Of a stretch of 64,000 nucleotides of DNA, positions 37,936-46,327 are shown one piece after another. Source of the DNA: Neisseria animalis (GTDB lineage Bacteria > Pseudomonadota > Gammaproteobacteria > Burkholderiales > Neisseriaceae). Location of the stretch: contig NZ_LR134287.1 in the NCBI RefSeq assembly GCF_900636515.1, positions 186,001-250,000 on the forward strand, written 5' to 3'. Positions within the stretch are counted from its first letter, which is position 1. The number at the start of each line of letters is the position of its first letter. A program made the position numbers and the translations under genes. The notes under the pieces were generated by a model. The model saw only the letters and a program-made list of their open reading frames with translations, was not told the DNA's origin and made no database searches.

Positions 37936-40563
37936 CTATCTAATCTCAGATAATTTTTCTATAACCTGATATTTTACGCCATCAAAAATATTTAAGGAAA
38001 AATGTTTTTTAGCACATTGAATTTTTTGACGTTCACTTAAACTGAGAGAACTTTCATCAATTCCTGATTGAATGCCTTTGCCTGTATTTTTGGTTTCCGC
38101 TACAAAATAAACTTTTGAACGGTTATTCATTACCACAGCCCAGTCAGGGTTGTAATTACCAATTGGGGTAGGAATTTTAAACCAGTTAGGCAATTTGAAA
38201 TACATTCGCACATCCTCATTGTTTTCGCATTCTTGGGCAAACTGTTTTTCAGTGTATGAATCTAGTGAAATATAATTAGCGAAAATAGTTTTGTGTTGTT
38301 TTTCTTTATCACTTTGATTGACTTCAAAGGTGTGTTCATTGAAAAAGATTTCCAAGCCGTTTTTTTCCAATTCTTTCCATTGAATTAAAGTCTGTTCATA
38401 GCCATTTTTTTGTGGATCAACTTGTGAATACTCAATACCATCAATCATTAAGCCATTTAAGGCTTGTAAAATTTTTTCACTCACCATATCAATAAAGCGT
38501 TGCGGATTATTAGCAAGCTCGTGCAAGCGGTCGGATTTTTGCAAAATTTCACAAATAGTTTGGCGAGTTAATTGGGTTTTACGCTGAATAGCTTGCAATA
38601 CATCAGGGATTTCCCAATGAGTATCAATTTCTGCATAGCGAGAATTGGTTTCTTCACCCCAAATACCTTGTTCAGATTGACGTAATTTTGCCTTTTGCAC
38701 ATTCAGTTGAACCCGTTGAATAGTGGGCATTTCTCTCATCAATTTTATCGCACTTTCAATCAGTTTTTCTCGTTCAAATCGCACGGAATAACGTGTTTTT
38801 TGTTGTAATTTTTGCCAAATTTCAATAAATGTGGAATCAAGGGTAAAGCCTTTTCGATAACGTTGTTGCAAGCGAGTTTCTCTTGATTTTACGCCACCAT
38901 TGGTAAATTTAATTCCGCATTCATCTTCATATTCTTTTTGAAGATTTGCCGCAAAACTTTGGTAGCTTTCATTAGGAATCACTGTGAGGATATTTACACT
39001 TTCATCATAAATGCGTTCGCCTTGTTGGTTTACCGCCAAACGCAAGCCACGCCCAATTTCTTGGCGTTTTTTAATTGGCGAACGGGTTTCATTTAGTGTA
39101 CAAATTTGAAATACATTTGGGTTATCCCAGCCTTCTTTTAAAGCGGAGTGAGAAAAAATAAAACGCAACGGCGAATCAAAAGAAAGTAGTTTTTCTTTAT
39201 CTCGCATAATTAAATTATAAGTATCTTCGTCTGCTTTTGTGCAACCCGTAGTATCTTTCTCCTTACCTTTATCTTGGGAAAAATAGCCATCGTGTACCCC
39301 GTTTGCACTCATTCCTGTTTCACGCTCATAGATTTCATTAAACCAGCGGTAAAATTTGCCGTTATCACGGTAATTCGCCACCTTATCAATAAAAAACAGA
39401 GAAAGCACTTTAATGCCTTTGCTATTCAGACGTTTTTCTTTGGCTAAATGCTCTTTAATGGTACATTCCATTTGCTTTTTCATAATTTCATCACGCAATA
39501 AGTCATCATCTTCACTTTGTGTGAGAATTTGCCCGTTAGATAAGCGAATCTCAAACGGATCGGCACTTAACTCATTGATAATAAAACCGTGTCGATAACT
39601 CTCGTTTTTACCTGATTTTTCATAGAGATCATCACCAGCTTGTATGGTAACTGGTTTTTTCTTGGTTTCTTTATCAGTTTGAATGTGAATTTCAATTTTA
39701 GCTTTGAGTTTTCCTTTACCAACAATAGGTTCTTTTAGCACGATATAAGCACCGTTCACATCGTTTTCTGCTAGCACGGGTTCTACTTCGATTTGTTTTA
39801 CCAATTTTTGGTTATAAGCTTCAAGTGGATTAAGACTATAAATTTTGTGATATGGATTTTTATGCGTAGCGGAATAACGTAATACAAATAAAGGATTAAG
39901 TGCTTCAATTGCTTGCTTACTCAATTCCGTTTCCATATTTTGTGGTTCATCAATAATGACAATCGGCTGAGTTTGACTAATTTGCAAAATTGGTGCTTCA
40001 CCACTTTCGTTGATACGGTTAATCACATTATCATCTTTTTTAAAGCTATCAATGTTCATAATCAAGATTTCAATATGGTTATTGGTAGCAAAACCGCGTA
40101 AAGCATTTAGCCTGTCGCTACGGTACACAGTGGTATTGATGGTCGGTTTATCAAATAAATTGTCAAAATGTTCTGCGGTGGCTCGTACAGTTTGTTGCAC
40201 CCCTTCACGAATGGCGACACTTGGCACCACGATCACAAATTTTTGCCAACCGTATTGTTTATTTAGCTCAAAAATGGTGCGTAAATAGACATAAGTTTTG
40301 CCCGTGCCCGTTTCCATTTCAACAGAAAAATGCAAGCCGTGATCGGAAAGTACGGTTAATTTTTGATGGAATTTTTCCTGCACCGCATTTAAATTTTTCT
40401 CAATTTCTTCAAAGGGTAAAGCCAACTGATTTGCCATAATCGGCTGATTGCCCACGGTATTAAGAGCAAATGCAGTGGTTTTGTTTAATTCACCTTTAAA
40501 TAAGGTAACCACCGCTTCAATGGCTTGTTGTTGGTGGACGAGTTCTTCGAATTTTAATTGCAT
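37936..40563 (-). CDS. Type III restriction endonuclease subunit Res (second system)
   Basis: 875 residues. The helicase domain begins near residue 80 with Walker A VEMETGTGKTYVYLRTIF, then VVPSVAIREGVQQT, the motif II region IVIIDEPQNMET, SATHKNPYHKIY and KKRQEIGRGLRLAVNQQGER. The C-terminus has GNYNPDWAVVMNNRSKVYFVAETKN, the PD...ExK nuclease site of type III Res. It lies 8 bp after mod2 and cleaves only in complex with Mod. Full length and apparently intact. Confidence 0.93.
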   Translation of the reverse strand: MQLKFEELVHQQQAIEAVVTLFKGELNKTTAFALNTVGNQPIMANQLALPFEEIEKNLNAVQEKFHQKLTVLSDHGLHFSVEMETGTGKTYVYLRTIFELNKQYGWQKFVIVVPSVAIREGVQQTVRATAEHFDNLFDKPTINTTVYRSDRLNALRGFATNNHIEILIMNIDSFKKDDNVINRINESGEAPILQISQTQPIVIIDEPQNMETELSKQAIEALNPLFVLRYSATHKNPYHKIYSLNPLEAYNQKLVKQIEVEPVLAENDVNGAYIVLKEPIVGKGKLKAKIEIHIQTDKETKKKPVTIQAGDDLYEKSGKNESYRHGFIINELSADPFEIRLSNGQILTQSEDDDLLRDEIMKKQMECTIKEHLAKEKRLNSKGIKVLSLFFIDKVANYRDNGKFYRWFNEIYERETGMSANGVHDGYFSQDKGKEKDTTGCTKADEDTYNLIMRDKEKLLSFDSPLRFIFSHSALKEGWDNPNVFQICTLNETRSPIKKRQEIGRGLRLAVNQQGERIYDESVNILTVIPNESYQSFAANLQKEYEDECGIKFTNGGVKSRETRLQQRYRKGFTLDSTFIEIWQKLQQKTRYSVRFEREKLIESAIKLMREMPTIQRVQLNVQKAKLRQSEQGIWGEETNSRYAEIDTHWEIPDVLQAIQRKTQLTRQTICEILQKSDRLHELANNPQRFIDMVSEKILQALNGLMIDGIEYSQVDPQKNGYEQTLIQWKELEKNGLEIFFNEHTFEVNQSDKEKQHKTIFANYISLDSYTEKQFAQECENNEDVRMYFKLPNWFKIPTPIGNYNPDWAVVMNNRSKVYFVAETKNTGKGIQSGIDESSLSLSERQKIQCAKKHFSLNIFDGVKYQVIEKLSEIR

Positions 40564-40571
40564 AATGCCCC

Positions 40572-42596
40572 CTAAAATGTTTCAAAGGCAATGCCAGCGT
40601 CTTTTAATTGCAAGGCGAGATTAGCTTTTAAAGCATCGTTGCCGTTAAATACTTTATCTAAGGCAAACACTTTTTGTGGTTGTGCATCGATAATGTGATT
40701 AAGCATTTCATTGTGATACTGCGTTAATAAAAGAGCGGTCTTTCTTTTACCTGTTTTATCATTGAGCCAAACGAGATAATCCGCAAATTCAAAGGAATCT
40801 GTTAATTGGAAGCCTAAACGCAAAGCAAGCTCATACGCCATATTTTCCACCGTGGCTGTGGGTTCAACAATATCTTGGAAAATATCTAATTGTGCTTTGA
40901 TATTTTTTACTTCATTATTTTTTGGAGTTTGCCATTGTTTAAAATTACTTTCGCTTAACTTAAACACTTTAAAGCCTATATCCAGCGAGTGATTTTCGGG
41001 AAGATTTTGCAAAATTTGCGCCCCAGCACGGCGGATACGCTCTTTTGAGATTTCTGCGATATTTTCAGATACCCCCAATGATTGACAAAATTCGTAAGCC
41101 ATTTTTTGTTTTTTATCTTTTGGATTTAATTCTTCAGGTAATTGAATACAAATGTATTGGCGTTGTTTTTCTTTAATTTTTAAATTTAACTCCATAATAG
41201 CATGAGCAAATGAGCCACTTCCACAGAAAAAATCACAAATTAAATCGCCTTCATTTGAACCAATACGAATTAAATTTTTAAGCAATTCTAATGGTTTAGG
41301 ATTTTGAAATATTTTTTTATTAAATAATTTTTTGATAACCTCTGTACCATTTCCGCTACTGTAAGCTGGTTTATAAAACAAAGACTTAGCTTTTTTTCCA
41401 CTAGCTATATCATCTTCTAAACGTTGCTTTTTATAGAATGAAATTTTCCCATTTTTTGAATGTTTGATAATAAATTCATTCAACGATTTGCTTAATGTAT
41501 CTTTTGAACGTCTCCAGGACATTTCCTTGCCATCTTTTGTTATTGGGTAGACAATAAAATCATCATTAGCCAATTTTTCGACAGACATTCTTGAATAATC
41601 TCTACTTACAAAAATAGGATAATAACCATTAGGACGTTGTTCTCTTGCTCCATCTTCGCCTGTTCGCATTAAAGTTGCACCTTGATAAAATTTTCCTTTT
41701 TCGTCTTCTTGATCATAATCTGCAAAATCTTCTTCAGTCAAAGGGATACCATTTAAATCGTCAACAGAACTTTTATTTTTCATATACACGATCGTATATT
41801 CATGAGTTCCAGCAAACCCAAATTCATCATTATTTCCTTTTAAATTCATAATGGTTGGTAAAGATGCAACAAAATTTTCCGCCCCAAACACTTCATCACA
41901 CAACAATTTCAACTGTGCCTGTTCATTATCATCAATACTAATAAAAATCACACCGTCATCACGCAAAAGCGTTTTGGCTAAATGCAAACGAGGCAACATC
42001 ATTGAAAGCCAGTTGCTGTGATAATGCCCGTTATCCTTGCTGTTTTTGCGGAATGCCCCTTGAAATATACCATCACGTTTAATGTAGCCCTCAGCATCTT
42101 TATCGCCTACACGTTTAGCATATTCCTCTCTTGTTTCAGAAAATTTATCAGGGTAAATAAAGCTGTCATTGCCAGTGTTATAAGGTGGATCAATGTAGAT
42201 CATTTTCACTGTGCCTGCGTAAGCCTTTTGCAGAATTTTTAAGGCTTCCATATTTTCAGCTTCAATAAATAGATTTTGCGTAGTGTCAAAATTTACACTT
42301 TCTTCTTTACAAGGGGAAAGCGTGTTAAAAGAAGGGGATTGTAGAGTACGGTAGGCACTGGATTTTCCCGCCCAGTTTAGACAGTAATGCTCATTATGAT
42401 CGGCAAGGTTTTCCTCACCTAACACGAGTTTGAGTTTTTCCCAATCAATTTTATTTTCACAAAAAATTTCAGGAAAAAGCTGTTTGAGTTTTTCAAGATT
42501 ATTTTGTTGAGAAGGGTTGATATTATCCGTTAAACTGCTGTGCTGTGCTGTGCTGTGCTGTGCTGTGCTGTGCTGTGCTGTGCTGTGCTGTGCCAT
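40572..42596 (-). CDS. Type III adenine methyltransferase Mod, phase-variable, reads ON
   Basis: 674 residues. ATG at 42596 follows TTGAGGAAACAAAAA. The GCACA tract encodes MAQHST-AQHST repeats, then the frame runs open through the whole gene. Motif IV is KMIYIDPPYNTGNDSFIY and motif I ICDFFCGSGSFAHAIME, the beta-class order. The central segment between them carries the recognition domain. Gain or loss of one repeat would shift the frame. From memory, GCACA-repeat mod genes are known from Actinobacillus pleuropneumoniae; the allele cannot be assigned here. Confidence 0.93.
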   Translation of the reverse strand: MAQHSTAQHSTAQHSTAQHSSLTDNINPSQQNNLEKLKQLFPEIFCENKIDWEKLKLVLGEENLADHNEHYCLNWAGKSSAYRTLQSPSFNTLSPCKEESVNFDTTQNLFIEAENMEALKILQKAYAGTVKMIYIDPPYNTGNDSFIYPDKFSETREEYAKRVGDKDAEGYIKRDGIFQGAFRKNSKDNGHYHSNWLSMMLPRLHLAKTLLRDDGVIFISIDDNEQAQLKLLCDEVFGAENFVASLPTIMNLKGNNDEFGFAGTHEYTIVYMKNKSSVDDLNGIPLTEEDFADYDQEDEKGKFYQGATLMRTGEDGAREQRPNGYYPIFVSRDYSRMSVEKLANDDFIVYPITKDGKEMSWRRSKDTLSKSLNEFIIKHSKNGKISFYKKQRLEDDIASGKKAKSLFYKPAYSSGNGTEVIKKLFNKKIFQNPKPLELLKNLIRIGSNEGDLICDFFCGSGSFAHAIMELNLKIKEKQRQYICIQLPEELNPKDKKQKMAYEFCQSLGVSENIAEISKERIRRAGAQILQNLPENHSLDIGFKVFKLSESNFKQWQTPKNNEVKNIKAQLDIFQDIVEPTATVENMAYELALRLGFQLTDSFEFADYLVWLNDKTGKRKTALLLTQYHNEMLNHIIDAQPQKVFALDKVFNGNDALKANLALQLKDAGIAFETF
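42539..42593 (-). repeat. GCACA pentanucleotide tract (about 11 copies) in mod2
   Basis: Eleven tandem GCACA units on the coding strand begin directly after the ATG and encode AQHST repeats. With five-base units, a one-copy change always breaks the frame, so this is a three-state ON/OFF/OFF switch. Present count is in frame. Confidence 0.93.
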
Positions 42597-43127
42597 TTTT
42601 TGTTTCCTCAAAATAGTTTGTCAAGTATTATTTCAATTCTGTGTTAATCGCTTTAAACGATACTTCTACCGCTTTCTGTAATTCATTCGGCATTGCTCGA
42701 TAATGATTATGCCCTAAATGCAGTATAGCACATTAAGTCTATTTTATTGCTAGTCGTAAACAATGGCGTTGCAAGCATTGCAATCACACTTTTCGATTAA
42801 ATCAGGCATAATTTTGCTAATCATAAGTTATCTTTAAAAATTTATCTGTATATTTTAATTCGCTTTGTGAATGTGGCTAGAGTGCTTTTTCATTATTTCT
42901 AATCGGTTCGTAAGTATTCAGAAAATAGCTATCGTTGTTTGGTTCAAGAATAAATAGGATCTTTAAGGATTTGAATTTTCTTTAGTGAATTTTCTCGACT
43001 TTTAGCAAGTTTTACGTTGCATTGAAGTGTATTGATTTTGCGATTGATGAGGGAATAATAGTGCGGATTTGTCATAATAAAAATCTCCATCAATATAATT
43101 ATGTAATGGAGATTTTAATGATAATGA
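42597..43127. other. Non-coding right arm of the transposon
   Basis: About 530 bp upstream of mod2, AT-rich. I see no convincing gene. It must hold the mod2 promoter; none is clear enough to place. A hairpin near the right end (43080-43116, arms AAATCTCCAT and ATGGAGATTT) could insulate the element from outside transcription. Confidence 0.55.
43080..43116. terminator. Hairpin near the right end of the transposon
   Basis: Arms AAAATCTCCAT and ATGGAGATTTT enclose about 15 AT-rich bases and end in T/A runs on both sides. Confidence 0.65.
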
Positions 43128-43162
43128 TAGTTAGATCTTTGTGCAACTGCTACATACTACCG
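43128..43162 (-). repeat. Right terminal inverted repeat of the transposon
   Basis: Complement of the left end: TAGTTAGATCTTTGTGCAAC at the inner side, outer end CTACATACTACCG. Confidence 0.88.
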
Positions 43163-43170
43163 AAATTTGC
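43163..43170 (+). other. Right target-site duplication
   Basis: AAATTTGC, identical to 35629-35636, directly abutting the right inverted repeat. Confidence 0.85.
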
Positions 43171-43215
43171 CCAAACAATCCCAAATTTATACGGGGTGGT
43201 GTGTGGTGGAGACTT

Positions 43216-43258
43216 CATGCCGTCTGCAAAACGGGCAATGTGGCTTGCAGACGGCATG
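43216..43258. terminator. Inverted DUS pair right of the transposon
   Basis: CATGCCGTCTGCAA and TTGCAGACGGCATG flank 15 bases. A second, outward-facing pair is at 43470-43508. The 43171-43538 stretch has no gene that I recognise. Confidence 0.6.
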
Positions 43259-43538
43259 AGGGGGAGGTTTGGCCGATGGTTTCTCGGGGGTTAAAAGAGC
43301 CTTACGGTTTTAAGCCTTTTTCTTGTCTGCGCCTTTCGGTACAATTCCGAATATTCTTGAAATCAGGGTTTGTGCTGCTTGGCGTGTGCAGCTCTGTATC
43401 GTTTATGTATTGGATACTATGCGGGCGGGTGCGGTGTATGCTGTGATGTTTTGGGTTGGTTCCGCCTGTTTTGCAGACGGCTTTTGAGCTTGAATGCCGT
43501 CTGCAAATTATTTTTTAAGAGATTAAGTTGTTGAAATA

Positions 43539-45389
43539 ATGATAAATAAGATTTTTTCTTGGTTTGAATCCCGTATCAATCCGTATCCTGCGGAAGAGGC
43601 GCAAACGCCTGAAAAAGGCTTGTGGCGTTTTGTGTGGAGCAGTATTGTCGGGGTGCGTAAGTGGATTGCGGTGTTGGCGGTGATGACGGCCGGTATCGGT
43701 ATCATGGAGGCGTTGCTGCTGCAGTTTATGGGCAAGGTCATCGACTGGATTGGCGAGTATACGCCGGCAACGCTGTTTGCTGAAAAAGGCTGGGCATTGG
43801 CGGGTATGGCGCTGATGATGCTGTTTTCGGTGGTGTGGACGTTTTTTGCTTCCAATGTGCGGCTGCAGACGCTGCAAGGTGTGTTTCCGATGCGCCTGCG
43901 CTGGAATTTCCACCGTCTGATGCTCAACCAAAGTCTGGGTTTTTACCAAGACGAGTTTGCCGGACGGGTGTCGGCCAAAGTCATGCAGACGGCATTGGCG
44001 CTGCGCGACGCGGTGATGACCGTGGCCGATATGGTGGTGTATGTGCTGGTGTATTTCATCACTTCCGGCGTGATTCTGGCCGCGCTCGACGGTTGGCTGC
44101 TGCTGCCGTTTATCGGTTGGATAATTGGTTTCGCGCTGGTGATGCGGCTGCTGATTCCGAAGTTGGGCAAAACCGCCGCACGCCAAGCCGATGCGCGATC
44201 GCTGATGACCGGCCGCGTAACCGATGCCTATTCCAACATTACCACGGTCAAGCTCTTCTCACACGGCGCACGCGAGGCCGCTTATGCCAAGCAGTCGATG
44301 GAAGAGTTTATGGTAACGGTTCATGCCCAAATGCGGTTGGCTACCCTGCTGCACAGTTGCAGCTTTATTGTGAATACGCTGCTGACGCTCTCCACCGCCG
44401 CACTCGGCATCTGGCTGTGGCATCGGGGGCAGGTCGGCGTGGGCGCGGTTGCGACCGCCACGGCGATGGCTTTGCGCGTAAACGGCCTGTCGCAGTACAT
44501 CATGTGGGAATCCGCCCGTCTGTTTGAAAACATCGGTACGGTGAACGACGGCATGGCTACCCTGACCAAACCGCATACCATCGTGGACAAACCGCAGGCA
44601 CTGCCGCTTAAAGTCGGCGCGGGCGAAATCAGATTCGATCATGTGGACTTCTCCTACGAAGCGGGCAAACCGCTGCTCAATGGTTTCAACCTCACCATCA
44701 AACCGGGTGAGAAAGTCGGCCTCATCGGGCGCAGCGGCGCGGGCAAATCCACCATCGTCAATCTGCTTTTGCGCTTTTACGAACCGCAAAGCGGCACGAT
44801 TTCCATCGACGGGCAAAATGTGGACGGCGTGACCCAAGAGAGCCTGCGCGCGCAAATCGGTCTGGTTACCCAAGACACATCGCTGCTGCACCGCTCCGTG
44901 CGCGATAATATCGTTTACGGCCGCCCGAGTGCCACCGATGCCGAAATGATTTCCGCCGCCGAACGTGCCGAAGCAGCCGGTTTTATTCCGAACCTGAGCG
45001 ATGCCAAGGGCCGGCGCGGCTATGATGCCCATGTCGGCGAACGCGGCGTGAAACTCTCCGGCGGCCAGCGTCAGCGTATCGCCATCGCCCGCGTGATGCT
45101 GAAAGACGCGCCGATTCTGCTTTTGGACGAAGCAACCAGCGCGCTGGATTCCGAAGTCGAAGCAGCCATTCAAGAGAGCCTCGATAAAATGATGGAAAAC
45201 AAAACCGTTATCGCCATCGCCCACCGCCTCTCCACCATCGCCGCGATGGACAGGCTGATTGTGCTCGACAAAGGCCGCATCATCGAAGAAGGTACTCATG
45301 CCGAATTGCTGGAAAAAGGCGGTTTGTATGCCAAACTTTGGGCGCACCAGAGCGGCGGTTTTTTGAGCGAACACGTTGATTGGGAATAA
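43539..45389 (+). CDS. ABC exporter, MsbA/multidrug type
   Basis: 616 residues, a half-transporter with fused domains. About six membrane helices in residues 30-340 precede a nucleotide-binding domain with Walker A GLIGRSGAGKSTIV, Q-loop LVTQDTSLLHRSV, signature VKLSGGQRQRIAIARVML, Walker B ILLLDEATSALD and the H-loop AHRLSTIA. All catalytic residues are intact. The substrate (lipid or drug) is not evident. It is monocistronic; a Correia-type element starts 2 bp after the stop. Confidence 0.9.
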   Translation: MINKIFSWFESRINPYPAEEAQTPEKGLWRFVWSSIVGVRKWIAVLAVMTAGIGIMEALLLQFMGKVIDWIGEYTPATLFAEKGWALAGMALMMLFSVVWTFFASNVRLQTLQGVFPMRLRWNFHRLMLNQSLGFYQDEFAGRVSAKVMQTALALRDAVMTVADMVVYVLVYFITSGVILAALDGWLLLPFIGWIIGFALVMRLLIPKLGKTAARQADARSLMTGRVTDAYSNITTVKLFSHGAREAAYAKQSMEEFMVTVHAQMRLATLLHSCSFIVNTLLTLSTAALGIWLWHRGQVGVGAVATATAMALRVNGLSQYIMWESARLFENIGTVNDGMATLTKPHTIVDKPQALPLKVGAGEIRFDHVDFSYEAGKPLLNGFNLTIKPGEKVGLIGRSGAGKSTIVNLLLRFYEPQSGTISIDGQNVDGVTQESLRAQIGLVTQDTSLLHRSVRDNIVYGRPSATDAEMISAAERAEAAGFIPNLSDAKGRRGYDAHVGERGVKLSGGQRQRIAIARVMLKDAPILLLDEATSALDSEVEAAIQESLDKMMENKTVIAIAHRLSTIAAMDRLIVLDKGRIIEEGTHAELLEKGGLYAKLWAHQSGGFLSEHVDWE

Positions 45390-45390
45390 A

Positions 45391-45497
45391 TATAGTCGAA
45401 TAAAATAAGAATGAGACAAGGCAGCGAAGCCGCAGACAGTACACATAGTACGGCAAGGCAAAGCAACGCTGTATCATTCTTATTTTAAATGACTATA
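45391..45497. mobile_element. Correia-type miniature element (107 bp), reverse orientation
   Basis: Reads TATAGTCGAATAAAATAAG to TTTTAAATGACTATA, the reverse complement of the 11901 copy. It sits right at the end of the ABC exporter gene and would be transcribed in its 3' end as a long hairpin. Confidence 0.88.
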
Positions 45498-45518
45498 AAA
45501 GATTGAAGTTTTGAGGTT

Positions 45519-45568
45519 AAAGGCCGTCTGCAAAATGCTCTTTACGGGGCAATTTGCAGACGGCCTTT
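45519..45568. terminator. Inverted DUS pair after the ABC exporter
   Basis: AAGGCCGTCTGCAAAATG and AATTTGCAGACGGCC, ending in TTTTT on the plus strand. Confidence 0.8.
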
Positions 45569-45995
45569 TTGTGTGAATACGGTCGAAGTAACACCGAATG
45601 GAATAACGCTGCAAACAGTATCAGCAGTGAGACCTTCGTAAAAAACAGGAAGCGAAGCCAAACGGATGGTAGGGGCGGGTTTTACGCCCGCCCGAAGTTA
45701 ATCAATACCATGAAAGTGAGCACTTCAAAAAGCCCAAGTAAGCGTGCGGTGTCAAATCCACTTCTACAAGCCCTTGGTGGGCAGTAAGGCGCAGCAGGGC
45801 GGGAGTATTTTGTGTGAAATGACGATATGCGAAGGAAAAGATGCGGTGCTTAGTGCGGACAATGTTGCCAAAGATGACGGCAGCGGTGTCGGATCACTTT
45901 TTAATGCCGTCTGCATATCCGGCGGTTTGCCGCAAGCATGGTTTTGTGTGCGGATTGTGTGAGCGGGATAGTTTGGCGGTTATTATTTTGACGGT
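45569..45995. other. Gene-free stretch with a GC-rich hairpin
   Basis: I recognise no gene. A palindrome GGGGCGGG-TTTTAC-GCCCGCCC lies at about 45672-45693 and a single DUS-like GCCGTCTGCA at 45906. The sequence could be a decayed gene or repeat. Confidence 0.5.
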
Positions 45996-46096
45996 TATAG
46001 TCGAATAAAATAAGACAAGGCAACGAAGCCGCAGACAGTACAGATAGTACGACAAGGCAAAGCAACGCAGTATCATTCTTATTTTAAAAGACTATA
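45996..46096. mobile_element. Correia-type element with a 6-bp deletion (101 bp)
   Basis: Same orientation as the 45391 copy, but the AATGAG after AATAAAATAAG is missing on one side, and the inner end has AAAAGACTATA. It lies only 0.5 kb from the previous copy. Confidence 0.85.
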
Positions 46097-46138
46097 TATT
46101 GCCGGATTGTTTGCTCAGTTTGGGAAAACAGCAGGGAA

Positions 46139-46202
46139 AGGCCGTCTGCAAAATGGCTGTTGCCATCGAAAAGGTATGCAACAGCGATTTTGCAGACGGC
46201 CT
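46139..46202. terminator. Inverted DUS pair downstream of mnmG
   Basis: AGGCCGTCTGCAAAATGGCT and AGCGATTTTGCAGACGGCCT, with GTTGC/GCAAC extending the stem. It lies on the minus strand after mnmG. Confidence 0.75.
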
Positions 46203-46327
46203 TGATGGTTGAGCTCGGCATGGTGCGGCGTTGCGGCGTGTTGCGTTATACCATGTAAGCCGCCGCCCGCTGCTTGATTGTTTAAATCTGCAACGGACGG
46301 CGGTTGGGTTTGAATGCAGGGGGCGGT

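Larger units (their letters stand above)
35637..43162. mobile_element. 7.5-kb IS1595-type transposon carrying a type III RM system
   Basis: 7526 bp bounded by 35-bp terminal inverted repeats (35637-35671 and 43128-43162, 33 of 35 positions matching, outer end CGGTATTATGTAGCAG) and flanked by an 8-bp direct repeat. Cargo: a 137-aa coiled-coil/winged-helix gene, a 144-aa gene of similar design, the transposase, and a complete type III res/mod pair with a GCACA phase switch. The cargo is visibly AT-rich compared with the flanks and has no DUS. One exact AAGTGCGGT at 36383-36391 hints at a Pasteurellaceae source. Confidence 0.88.

Noticed and set aside
42539-42593. Tandem repeat considered as a CRISPR or CRISPR-like array
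   Set aside because: Units are five bases with no spacers; this is a coding phase-variation tract.
43022-43294. Possible small gene across the right transposon end
   Set aside because: The frame runs through the inverted repeat and a DUS hairpin and has no recognisable domain.
43216-43508. Repeated GCCGTCTGCAAA sites considered as a CRISPR or repeat array
   Set aside because: They are DNA uptake sequences spread over the whole window, mostly in inverted pairs at gene ends.
45554-45962. Short open frames between the two Correia elements
   Set aside because: They overlap DUS and hairpins, have no ribosome-binding site, and show no family similarity I recognise.
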